This document shows positions 16,748 through 23,767 of a stretch of 23,774 nt of DNA, piece after piece. Made by a program: the position numbers and the translations under genes. The stretch is from Ruminococcaceae bacterium UBA7101 (GTDB taxonomy: Bacteria > Bacillota > Clostridia > Oscillospirales > Acutalibacteraceae). The stretch covers positions 50,912-74,685 of the forward strand of contig DKYL01000050.1 in the NCBI GenBank assembly GCA_002493325.1, read 5' to 3'. A model generated the notes under the pieces. The model made no database searches, was not told the origin of the DNA, and saw nothing but the letters and a program-made list of their open reading frames with translations. Numbering within the stretch: position 1 is the stretch's first letter; every line of letters starts with the position of its first letter.

Positions 16748-17241
16748 CGTTTGCCCTCCTCAACCTTATTATTTTGTTTCAGCAGTGATATGATTTCATT
16801 TAATTCATTACTGCTATATCTTTCTTTGCTTATTACAAACACACCTGTTCTGTATGTGGGCATAATTATTAACAGCTTTTCTGTTTCCTTAACAGAAAAA
16901 ATACTCTGCCAGGGAACAAATATTTTTTGATAGCTGTTTATAATCTCCAGCCCTTCACCATATGTGCAAAGTGTTGTTTCACCTGCAATAGTGGGTGATG
17001 AGAAAAATTGCCTTTTCACTGCCTTTTTATTTGAAAGCATAATGAAAACTACCAAAGCAATTAATAAAAGCATATAACCCAAATACAAAATATTTTTTGT
17101 AAGCACGATTAAAGCAATCATCAAAACAATAAGAATAATTGCTATCAAAGGAGTACGGTTTTTATAATTATTCTTTTTTAATTTGTATTTCCAGCCCTCA
17201 TAAAATTCATCGGCTGTCATTTGAAAGGTTAGTTTTGTCAT
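16744..17241 (-). CDS. YcxB-like membrane protein, first of a pair
   Basis: This 165-residue protein has two hydrophobic segments (about 31-47 and 51-70, PLIAIILIVLMIALIVLT and LYLGYMLLLIALVVFIML). A C-terminal domain with ETTLCTYGEGLEIINSYQK, VPWQSIFSVKETEKLLIIM and a VFVISKERYSSNEL end fits the YcxB-like/PH-like pattern. It shares overall layout with the next gene, suggesting a diverged duplication. The start is uncertain: ATG 17241 gives MTKLTFQMTADEFYEGW, which resembles the family start, but no ribosome binding site is visible. A second ATG at codon 8 has none either. A TATAAA lies only 3 bases upstream of the first ATG, so leaderless translation is possible. The function is unknown. Confidence 0.68.
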   Translation of the reverse strand: MTKLTFQMTADEFYEGWKYKLKKNNYKNRTPLIAIILIVLMIALIVLTKNILYLGYMLLLIALVVFIMLSNKKAVKRQFFSSPTIAGETTLCTYGEGLEIINSYQKIFVPWQSIFSVKETEKLLIIMPTYRTGVFVISKERYSSNELNEIISLLKQNNKVEEGKR

Positions 17242-17281
17242 AATTTTATATTTTCTGTATAGCTAAAATTAAATAATAGTA

Positions 17282-17315
17282 TTCTTTATACATCTAAATT
17301 CTGTACAAACTTTGC
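17282..17315. repeat. Duplicate of the gyrB 3' end
   Basis: This 34-base segment matches 17456-17489, the end of gyrB, at 32 of 34 positions in the same orientation, 174 bases away. Read on the - strand it encodes AKFVQNLDV followed by a stop, identical in protein to the real gyrB terminus, with both differences silent. Outside these borders similarity falls away sharply. Confidence 0.9.
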
Positions 17316-17371
17316 TTGTGTTATCTGCACGACACAACTGCTTATAAAACAGAATGTTTTTCACTTGCTAC

Positions 17372-17420
17372 GAAAAGGTCCACAGTACCTTTTCTCCCAA
17401 ATTTGCCAAAGCAAATTTGG
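17372..17420. repeat. Two adjacent hairpins downstream of gyrB
   Basis: Between the two gyrB-end copies lie a hairpin with stem GAAAAGGT/ACCTTTTC (17372-17394, 7-base loop) and one with a perfect 10-bp stem CCAAATTTGC/GCAAATTTGG and a CAAA loop (17397-17420). On the - strand the first ends in CCTTTTCG and could serve as a weak gyrB terminator. The compact palindromic make-up resembles small interspersed repeats of the MITE/REP type, but I cannot identify a family. Confidence 0.6.
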
Positions 17421-17459
17421 AGCCACATGTTGAGCCACGCTTTAAACAACAATTTTTCT

Positions 17460-19427
17460 TTATACATCCAAGTTCTGTACAAACTTTGCGTTCTTTTCTA
17501 TAAATTCACGGCGTGGCTCAACATTATCACCCATTAAAATTGAGAAATTTTCTGATGCTCTTTGTGCATCCTCAATTGTGACCCTCAGCATTGTTCTGAA
17601 CTCAGGGTCCATTGTGGTTTCCCAAAGCTGTTCAGGGTCCATTTCACCAAGACCTTTGTATCGCTGAATATCACAATCGCCGCCGTATTCCTTAATTATT
17701 TCATCTCTCTCCTCATCACTGAAGGCATATGCAAATTTTTTACCCTTTGCTACCTTGAAAAGAGGAGGCTGGGCAAGGTAAACATAGCCCTGCTCGATAA
17801 TCTGAGGCATATATCTGAAAAAGAAGGTTAAAAGAAGTGTTCTGATATGTGCACCGTCTACATCGGCATCCGCCATAATGATGATTTTATGGTATCTCAA
17901 TTTGCTGATATCAAAATCATCACCAATACCTGTGCCAAGTGCCATTACAACAGGAATAAGCTTTTCATTTGTGATAACCTTGTCCACTCTTGCCTTTTCA
18001 ACATTCAGCATTTTACCCCAAAGAGGGAGGATTGCCATATGCTCTCTGTCCCTGCCTTCCTTAGCAGAGCCACCTGCAGAGTCACCCTCGACGATATAGA
18101 TTTCGCATTTTTCAGGCTCCTTGCTTGTACAATCGGCAAGCTTACCAGGGAGTGAATTGCTTTCAAGAGGGGATTTGCGCCTTGCATTTTCTCTTGCTTT
18201 TCTTGCTGCCTCTCTTGCACGGGATGCATCAAGTGATTTATTAATAAGTGTTTTTGCAACAGACGGGTTTTCCTCAAAATAAGTCATCAGCTTTTCGTAA
18301 AGCATAGATGAAACCAAGCCTGTAATATCCGTATTACCAAGCTTACCCTTAGTCTGTCCCTCAAACTGTGCTTCCGTCAGCTTAACCGAAATTACTGCGG
18401 TAATACCTTCACGAACATCCTCACCGCTGAATTTTTTGTCACTGTCTTTCAGTATGCCGAATTTTTTGCCGTAATCATTAAATACTCTTGTCAGTGCTGT
18501 TTTAAAGCCTGTTTCGTGAGTACCGCCGTCAATTGTATTAATATTATTTGCAAAGGATAAAAGTGTTTCGTTATAGGAGTCAGTATAGCAGAGTGCAACC
18601 TCAGCACTTCTGTCACCCTTAGTGGTTGAAAGGTGAATAACCTCTTCCTGAATCGGATTTAAACCACGGCTCGTATTGATATATTCAACAAAGGAACGAA
18701 TACCACCCTCATAGCAGAATTCTTCACTGACCTGCTCTTCAGGGTCATCATTTCTTCTGTCACTGAGTGTGATTGACAAGCCTGCATTCAGGAATGCCTG
18801 CTCTCTGAGTCTTCTTGCTAAAATATCATATTCATAGGTTGTGGTTTCCTGAAATATATCGGCATCTGCTTTAAATCTGATTAAAGTTCCGTGACCGTCG
18901 GCATCACCGATAATATGTAAATCATTAACAGGTATACCGCGCTCAAATTTTTGAGAATAGATATGACCGTTCTGTGTTACCTCAACCTCAAGCCATTCAC
19001 TGAGTGCGTTAACAACAGATGAGCCAACACCGTGCAGACCGCCTGATACCTTATAGCCTGAACCGCCGAATTTACCGCCTGCGTGAAGAACAGTAAGTAC
19101 AACCGTTACGGCAGGCAGTCCTGTTTTTTCATTAATACCTGTTGGTATACCACGACCGTTATCACGCACCTGAATAATATCATCCGGCAGAATATCACAC
19201 TCAATATGTGTACATACTCCTGCAAGTGCCTCATCAATTGAGTTATCCACAATCTCATAAACAAGGTGATGCAGTCCTCTCGGTCCTGTTGAGCCGATGT
19301 ACATACCGGGGCGCTTTCTTACAGCCTCAAGTCCCTCAAGCACCTGAATATCTTTAGCAGAATATTCTTCGGTAACAACAGTATCCATATCCTCTTCTTC
19401 TAAACTTGTTTTCAATTCTTCACTCAT
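17460..19427 (-). CDS. gyrB: DNA gyrase subunit B
   Basis: This 655-residue ATPase subunit drives supercoiling with GyrA. The GHKL ATPase domain has YEIVDNSIDEALAG, RDNGRGIPTGI and GGLHGVGSSVVNALSEW. The transducer contains TKGKLGNTDI. The TOPRIM domain has VEGDSAGGSAKEGRDREH (about 443-460), LPLWGKMLNVEKAR and MADADVDGAHIRTLLLTFFF. The C-terminus RYKGLGEMDPEQLWETTMDP is typical. Trp stands where E. coli GyrB has Lys447. The ATG at 19427 follows AAGGAGAG; a later ATG at codon 14 is possible but has a poorer site. It is 15 bases after remB and continues the dnaN-recF operon. Confidence 0.98.
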   Translation of the reverse strand: MSEELKTSLEEEDMDTVVTEEYSAKDIQVLEGLEAVRKRPGMYIGSTGPRGLHHLVYEIVDNSIDEALAGVCTHIECDILPDDIIQVRDNGRGIPTGINEKTGLPAVTVVLTVLHAGGKFGGSGYKVSGGLHGVGSSVVNALSEWLEVEVTQNGHIYSQKFERGIPVNDLHIIGDADGHGTLIRFKADADIFQETTTYEYDILARRLREQAFLNAGLSITLSDRRNDDPEEQVSEEFCYEGGIRSFVEYINTSRGLNPIQEEVIHLSTTKGDRSAEVALCYTDSYNETLLSFANNINTIDGGTHETGFKTALTRVFNDYGKKFGILKDSDKKFSGEDVREGITAVISVKLTEAQFEGQTKGKLGNTDITGLVSSMLYEKLMTYFEENPSVAKTLINKSLDASRAREAARKARENARRKSPLESNSLPGKLADCTSKEPEKCEIYIVEGDSAGGSAKEGRDREHMAILPLWGKMLNVEKARVDKVITNEKLIPVVMALGTGIGDDFDISKLRYHKIIIMADADVDGAHIRTLLLTFFFRYMPQIIEQGYVYLAQPPLFKVAKGKKFAYAFSDEERDEIIKEYGGDCDIQRYKGLGEMDPEQLWETTMDPEFRTMLRVTIEDAQRASENFSILMGDNVEPRREFIEKNAKFVQNLDV

Positions 19428-19442
19428 AAAGTAAAACTCTCC

Positions 19443-19676
19443 TTATTTACACCTTTTTAACAGCGTTGCTGTGTTAAGGGGGCAAACATAAATCTTATCT
19501 TTGCAAACTATAAAGCTTTTCGGAAGCTCATAATTTACATAAATTACCTTTTTATCCTTTTCGGCTTTTGATAGATAATCCCTTGTTGCCTTATTAACGG
19601 TTGATGTATCCATATCAAAAATGCCGATAATATCCTTTGTACTTATTGCAATATCACCGCCAAGATAAATATACAT
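19443..19676 (-). CDS. remB: RemB-like extracellular-matrix regulator (YaaB, DUF370-related)
   Basis: This 77-residue protein is recognisable from MYIYLGGDIAISTKDIIGIFD, then YVNYELPKSFIVCKDKIYVCPLN, very similar to Bacillus subtilis YaaB/RemB, which also lies between recF and gyrB. RemA and RemB proteins affect biofilm matrix gene expression in Bacillus, RemA by binding DNA; the role in this organism is inferred from homology only. The ATG overlaps the recF stop (TAATG), and a GGAGGG site lies inside the recF 3' end. Confidence 0.85.
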   Translation of the reverse strand: MYIYLGGDIAISTKDIIGIFDMDTSTVNKATRDYLSKAEKDKKVIYVNYELPKSFIVCKDKIYVCPLNTATLLKRCK

Positions 19677-20764
19677 TAAACAAGCCCTCCGTTCTGAATA
19701 TGAAAGGTCTTGCCCTCTTTTAATCTTAAAACCGTGTTTGCATCACAGCAGGTTATAAATACCTGCCAGTCTTTTATATGATTTAAAATATAATCCTGTC
19801 TTGAAATATCAAGCTCACTCATAACATCATCCAGCAGTGCCAAGGGCTCGTCCTCTGTCATTTCACGCAGAAGGCTTGCTTCTGCAAGCTTAAGTGCCAG
19901 AACACAGGACCTTTGCTGACCCTGTGAGCCAAAGCTCCTTGCACTTCTGCCGTTAATCAATATTTCCATATCATCACGGTGAGGACCTATTGTTGTAATT
20001 CTGTTCATAATATCATTGCTTCTGTTATTATCAAAAGCAAACATTAGCTGTTTCTGAATTTCATCAACAGTCAGACCACTGTAATCAAAGGGTCCTTTTA
20101 ATATTAAATCAATATTCTCTTTACCTGATGAAAGACCGTCAAATATATCCTTGGCAAAGGGCAGCAGTGTTTCAATATATTTCTGTCTTTGATAAATAAT
20201 TTTTGCACCGCTTATTGCCAGATTTTTATCCCAGATATACAGCATATCCAAAAGGCTGTTGTTTTTAGCAGCATCCTTAAGAAGCATATTTCTTTGACTG
20301 AGGCTTCGGTTATAATCCTTTAAAACATTTCTGTAATTAAATTTTAACTGACAAAGCGCATTATCAATGAATTTTCTGCGTTCAATCGGTCCATCCTTAA
20401 CCATAGACAAATGAACAGGTGAAAATATAACTGCCTTAAGCTCTTCACCAAGTGCAGCAGCACTTTTCTTTTTAACACCATTTAGGCTTGCACTGCGTTT
20501 ATTCTGAATTAAAATCTGTGCATTCTGCTGTCTTGATTTATTTTCAAAATCAATTTTAAGTCTGGCAAATTCATTATCAAACTTAACAAGCTCCTTATCC
20601 TTAACGCCTCTGAAGCTTTTGCTGCCCGTAAAAAGATAAATTGCTTCAATTAAATTTGTTTTGCCCTGTGCATTTTCGCCGTAAATGATATTTACATCAT
20701 CAAAATCTAAATCTAATTTTTCAATATTTCTGAAGCCTTCAATAGCAATTGAATTAATTTTCAT
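19676..20764 (-). CDS. recF: DNA replication and repair protein RecF
   Basis: This 362-residue SMC-like ATPase acts with RecO and RecR to load RecA at gapped DNA. Walker A is GENAQGKTN (29-37). The ABC signature region is FGSQGQQRSCVLALKLAE, and Walker B is ALLDDVMSELD near residue 315. The start MKINSIAIEGFRN is the normal RecF N-terminus. The start codon overlaps the end of yaaA by 11 bases and has no separate ribosome binding site, so translation probably depends on termination of yaaA. Confidence 0.97.
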   Translation of the reverse strand: MKINSIAIEGFRNIEKLDLDFDDVNIIYGENAQGKTNLIEAIYLFTGSKSFRGVKDKELVKFDNEFARLKIDFENKSRQQNAQILIQNKRSASLNGVKKKSAAALGEELKAVIFSPVHLSMVKDGPIERRKFIDNALCQLKFNYRNVLKDYNRSLSQRNMLLKDAAKNNSLLDMLYIWDKNLAISGAKIIYQRQKYIETLLPFAKDIFDGLSSGKENIDLILKGPFDYSGLTVDEIQKQLMFAFDNNRSNDIMNRITTIGPHRDDMEILINGRSARSFGSQGQQRSCVLALKLAEASLLREMTEDEPLALLDDVMSELDISRQDYILNHIKDWQVFITCCDANTVLRLKEGKTFHIQNGGLV

Positions 20765-21002
20765 TTTTTATATGATAATCGGTACTGAATATTGAAACAG
20801 TGTCACCGTGTCTTACTTTTTTACCTCTTGCAGTGCAGACCTCATCATTAATTTTAACAATGCCGTCATTTATAAACTGCTTTGCCTGACCACCTGTTTC
20901 AGCTATTCCTTTAAATTTTAAGAATGAATCAAGTCTGATAAAATCAGTATTTATCAAAACCTCTTCACTTTTTCTTTTTGCTGCATTAACTTTAATTTTC
21001 AT
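20754..21002 (-). CDS. yaaA: S4-domain RNA-binding protein YaaA (RlbA-like)
   Basis: This 82-residue protein has an S4-type RNA-binding fold, with IRLDSFLKFKGIAETGGQAKQFINDG, then VKINDEVCTARGKKVRHGDTV. It occupies the dnaN-recF gap where Bacillus has yaaA, and is the expected partner there. Its exact role is unsettled; a link to 50S subunit assembly has been suggested for Bacillus YaaA. The start overlaps the dnaN end by 11 bases, and its own end overlaps recF by 11 bases. Confidence 0.9.
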   Translation of the reverse strand: MKIKVNAAKRKSEEVLINTDFIRLDSFLKFKGIAETGGQAKQFINDGIVKINDEVCTARGKKVRHGDTVSIFSTDYHIKNEN

Positions 21003-22104
21003 TTTTAAGCCTCATCGGAAGAACTAAGAATAAAAAGCTGTCATCATTGATAGGCATAACCTTAGCAGGGCTTACTGCACTGTTCAGCTCAATTTTAACC
21101 TGATCCGTATCAGCAGCATGAAGTGCATCCAAAATAAATTTTGAATTAAAGCCGATTTCAACTCTGTCACCGCTTACATTAGCGTGTGTATAGTCAACAA
21201 CCCGACCAAGGCTTGATACGGTTGAAACTCTCATTTCATCATTGTCAAACAGACATCTTATTGGATTTTTCTTATCATTTTCAATAACAGGCAAGGTTCT
21301 TTCAATACAGTCAATGGCGTCACCTGTATTAATTAAAACGGTTGTTGTTGCAGTTTTCGGAATAGCTGCATTATAATCAAGAAAATCACCGTCAAGTAAT
21401 CGACTGATAATACTGTAATTTTCAACATCAAACACAATATGTCTTTTGCCTACACTAATGGATACGTTCTTATCGCTTTCAGCGCCCATTAATTTGATTA
21501 ATTCACGAATGGTTTTTTTAGGAACAATAAAGCTGATATCTTCACCATCATACTGAACCGTTTCTGTTCTTACAGCAAGTCTGTAGCCGTCAACACCGAT
21601 TAATTTTAACTGATTTAATGTCATTTCAAACTTTAAACCTGTGTGAACAGGCTTTGATGATTCATTATCGGCAACGGCAAATAAGGTCTGTGAAATCATT
21701 CCCTGTAATACAGATTCATTTAAAAACAGAGGATAACCGCCTGAAACGGATGGAAGCTCAGGGTAATCGTCTGCGTCAATACCCATAATATTATACTGTG
21801 CAGCACCGCTTATAATGGATACGGATGTACCGCTGATATCAAAGGTAACATTGCCGTCAGGAAGCTTTCTTATAATATCACTGATTACCTTGGCATTAAT
21901 AACAATTGCACCCGGTTCTACAACATTTGCCTCAAGTGTTGTATTGATACCAAATTCAAAGTCATAGCCTGTCAGACTAAGGGTATCAGATCCGCATTCA
22001 ATGAGTATACCCTCAATGGTAGGAATTGTAACCTTAGTGCTTACTGCTCTCATAACATTTGAGCATGCTTCGCTTAATGCCTTTGTATTACAGGTAAATT
22101 TCAT
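20992..22104 (-). CDS. dnaN: DNA polymerase III beta sliding clamp
   Basis: This 370-residue protein is the ring-shaped processivity clamp, with three repeated clamp domains of about 120 residues. It starts MKFTCNTKALSEACSNVMRA, and the C-terminus contains LNSAVSPAKVMP and FLFLVLPMRL, the family's conserved ending. The length is the family norm. The ATG has GGAGG 8 bases upstream (22113-22117). It is the first gene after dnaA across a 219-base intergenic region that carries origin signals. Confidence 0.97.
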   Translation of the reverse strand: MKFTCNTKALSEACSNVMRAVSTKVTIPTIEGILIECGSDTLSLTGYDFEFGINTTLEANVVEPGAIVINAKVISDIIRKLPDGNVTFDISGTSVSIISGAAQYNIMGIDADDYPELPSVSGGYPLFLNESVLQGMISQTLFAVADNESSKPVHTGLKFEMTLNQLKLIGVDGYRLAVRTETVQYDGEDISFIVPKKTIRELIKLMGAESDKNVSISVGKRHIVFDVENYSIISRLLDGDFLDYNAAIPKTATTTVLINTGDAIDCIERTLPVIENDKKNPIRCLFDNDEMRVSTVSSLGRVVDYTHANVSGDRVEIGFNSKFILDALHAADTDQVKIELNSAVSPAKVMPINDDSFLFLVLPMRLKNEN

Positions 22105-22140
22105 TTTTTCATCCTCCGTCTATCATAGAATATTGACTTT

Positions 22141-22155
22141 TAGTAGTAGTAATAT
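22141..22155 (+). promoter_or_regulatory. DnaA-trio element (origin unwinding)
   Basis: TAGTAGTAGTAATAT gives four to five tandem triplets of the form T-A-G/A when read 5' to 3', equal to the 3'-(G/A)A(T/A)-5' trios known from the Bacillus unwinding element. They start 4 bases from a DnaA-box-like 9-mer (22160-22168) and extend away from it toward dnaN, the same order and polarity as in Bacillus. Confidence 0.75.
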
Positions 22156-22159
22156 ATGG

Positions 22160-22323
22160 TGTGGAAATTGTTAAAAACTCTCATACACACCATAATTACA
22201 CTAAAAATCAGTGATTTTTTTCATAAATTAAATTGTTTAAAAAATGTGTATATTGTGTAAAACTATTTTTTTCAACAATCTTTTTAAAAACTTTTATGTG
22301 TAAAAGGAAAAAAGTGTTGAAAA
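22160..22323. repeat. Cluster of degenerate DnaA boxes
   Basis: Compared with TGTGGATAA, the 9-mers here each match 7 of 9: TGTGGAAAT (22160-22168, +), TCATACACA (22181-22189, box on -), TGTGTATAT (22245-22253, +), directly followed by TGTGTAAAA (22254-22262, +), TGTTGAAAA (22269-22277 on -, and 22315-22323 on +), and a second TGTGTAAAA (22297-22305, +). No perfect box is present. The recurring TGTGTAAAA and TGTTGAAAA forms suggest a lineage-specific box. Confidence 0.55.
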
Positions 22324-23691
22324 TTATTGCTCACTTTTAATGTTATTAATAATATCATTAACCTGTCTTGCAAGCTTTGAATTTTCTGCCATTTCCTTTT
22401 CTATCTGTTCAATATTATACATTACTGTTGAATGGTGCTTGTTAAATTCTTCGCCGATATCCTCATAGCTCATATTTGTAACCTTTCTTACAACATAAAA
22501 GGTTATTTTTCTTGCGTGTGAGATATTGGCTTTTTGAATTTTGCTGTATATATCCTCAACAGCAATGCCTGTTGTGCGGCTTACCTCATTCACAATTCGC
22601 TGAATGGTTACAGGCAGCGGCTGTGTATCCTCCATTACTACCTTAATCACATTCTGGGCAAGTGCAACGGTAGGCTCAAAATCATTGATATTTTTAAGAG
22701 AATATAATTTTTTCGTTACACCCTCAAGCTGTCTGATATTGGATTTGATTTTTTCTGCTATGTAGTTAACAACAATCTCATCAATTTCAAAATTAAGAGA
22801 TTTTGCTTTTCTTTTGATAATTTCACAGCGTGTTTCAAATTCTGGGGGCTGAATATCAGCTAAAAGTCCGTCCTCAAAGCGTGATTTCAGTCTGTCGGTA
22901 ATGGACTGAATATCCTTCGGCGGTCGGTCCGAGGTTAAAACAACCTGCTTTCCGCTGTAAACAAGGGCATCAAAGGTGTGGAAAAATTCCTCCTCCGTTG
23001 AGGTCTTGCCTGAAATAAACTGAATATCGTCTATTAAAAAAACATCAATATTATTTCTGTATTTATTATGGAATTCATCAATTGTTTTGTTCTGCAGTGC
23101 CTGATAAAATTCGTTGGCAAATTCCTCAGCCCTTATGTACATTATGTTCATATCGGGAAAATTTTTTTCAATCTCGTGACAGATTGCATTTAAAATATGT
23201 GTTTTTCCCAGTCCTGAATTACCGTAAATAAATAATGGGTTATAATTGCTCATTGAATTTGTGCCCATTCGTGAGCCGGGGTCACTGGCAACTGCCTTGG
23301 CTGCAGCATAAGCAAATCTGTTGCTTGCACCAACTATAAAATTTTCAAATGTGAACTGTCTGTTTTTATAATCCTCAAGGTGCTTATCAATATCATTATT
23401 ATTTATATCTGATGAAGTATTCTGACTTACAGATGTTTCGTCACAAACATAATTTATTTTAACAGGAAAGCCGAGAACAGCAAGAAAAGCTTCCTGAAAC
23501 ATATCACTGTAAACGGATGAAACAATATTTTTATGCATTGTTTTTGGGCAGTGAATTGTAACTGCTCCGTTATCAAAGGTATCGGAGCTGTCAAGGCTTA
23601 CTGTTTTTATCCAGAGTGTAAATGCGGTTTCACTTACACGTGTCTTAAAATAATCAAGCACAGCTTCCCATATATCATTAATGGATTCCAT
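22324..23691 (-). CDS. dnaA: Chromosomal replication initiator DnaA
   Basis: This 455-residue AAA+ initiator has domain I (1-85, IWEAVLDYFKTRVSETAF), a polar linker (about 86-112, rich in N and D), the AAA+ domain (about 113-330) with Walker A GNSGLGKT (157-164), Walker B FLIDD (218-222) and ITDRLKSRF (arginine finger region), and the DNA-binding domain IV (about 360-455). In domain IV the usual GGRDHTTV signature reads NKHHSTV, one residue shorter, and the residue aligned with E. coli Arg399 is Gln. I chose ATG 23691 over the frame limit at 23760 because AAGGAGG lies just upstream and the protein then starts MESINDIWEAV. Confidence 0.97.
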   Translation of the reverse strand: MESINDIWEAVLDYFKTRVSETAFTLWIKTVSLDSSDTFDNGAVTIHCPKTMHKNIVSSVYSDMFQEAFLAVLGFPVKINYVCDETSVSQNTSSDINNNDIDKHLEDYKNRQFTFENFIVGASNRFAYAAAKAVASDPGSRMGTNSMSNYNPLFIYGNSGLGKTHILNAICHEIEKNFPDMNIMYIRAEEFANEFYQALQNKTIDEFHNKYRNNIDVFLIDDIQFISGKTSTEEEFFHTFDALVYSGKQVVLTSDRPPKDIQSITDRLKSRFEDGLLADIQPPEFETRCEIIKRKAKSLNFEIDEIVVNYIAEKIKSNIRQLEGVTKKLYSLKNINDFEPTVALAQNVIKVVMEDTQPLPVTIQRIVNEVSRTTGIAVEDIYSKIQKANISHARKITFYVVRKVTNMSYEDIGEEFNKHHSTVMYNIEQIEKEMAENSKLARQVNDIINNIKSEQ

Positions 23692-23732
23692 ACAAACCTC
23701 CTTAATTTTTTTATCTATATTAAAACAAAAAG

Positions 23733-23767
23733 ATGCAGAATAAACCACTCTAATCTGCATTATATCA
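23733..23767 (-). promoter_or_regulatory. dnaA promoter (extended -10) with adjoining inverted repeat
   Basis: On the - strand TGATATAAT (23759-23767) is a perfect extended -10. Downstream, covering the expected start site and early leader, is an inverted repeat ATGCAGA/TCTGCAT (arms 23733-23739 and 23754-23760, 14-base spacer). Its placement suits an operator or leader hairpin. The -35 position falls outside the window. Confidence 0.6.

Larger units (their letters stand above)
22105..22323. other. dnaA-dnaN intergenic region, probable part of oriC
   Basis: This very AT-rich 219-base region lies at the classic position of the downstream oriC half in Firmicutes. It contains a DnaA-trio, at least six 9-mers resembling DnaA boxes on both strands and long A/T runs (for example 22208-22245 and 22264-22296) suited to unwinding. 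The dnaN ribosome binding site lies at its left edge. I see no convincing dnaN promoter. An upstream oriC half in front of dnaA, if present, lies mostly beyond the right end of the window. Confidence 0.75.
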
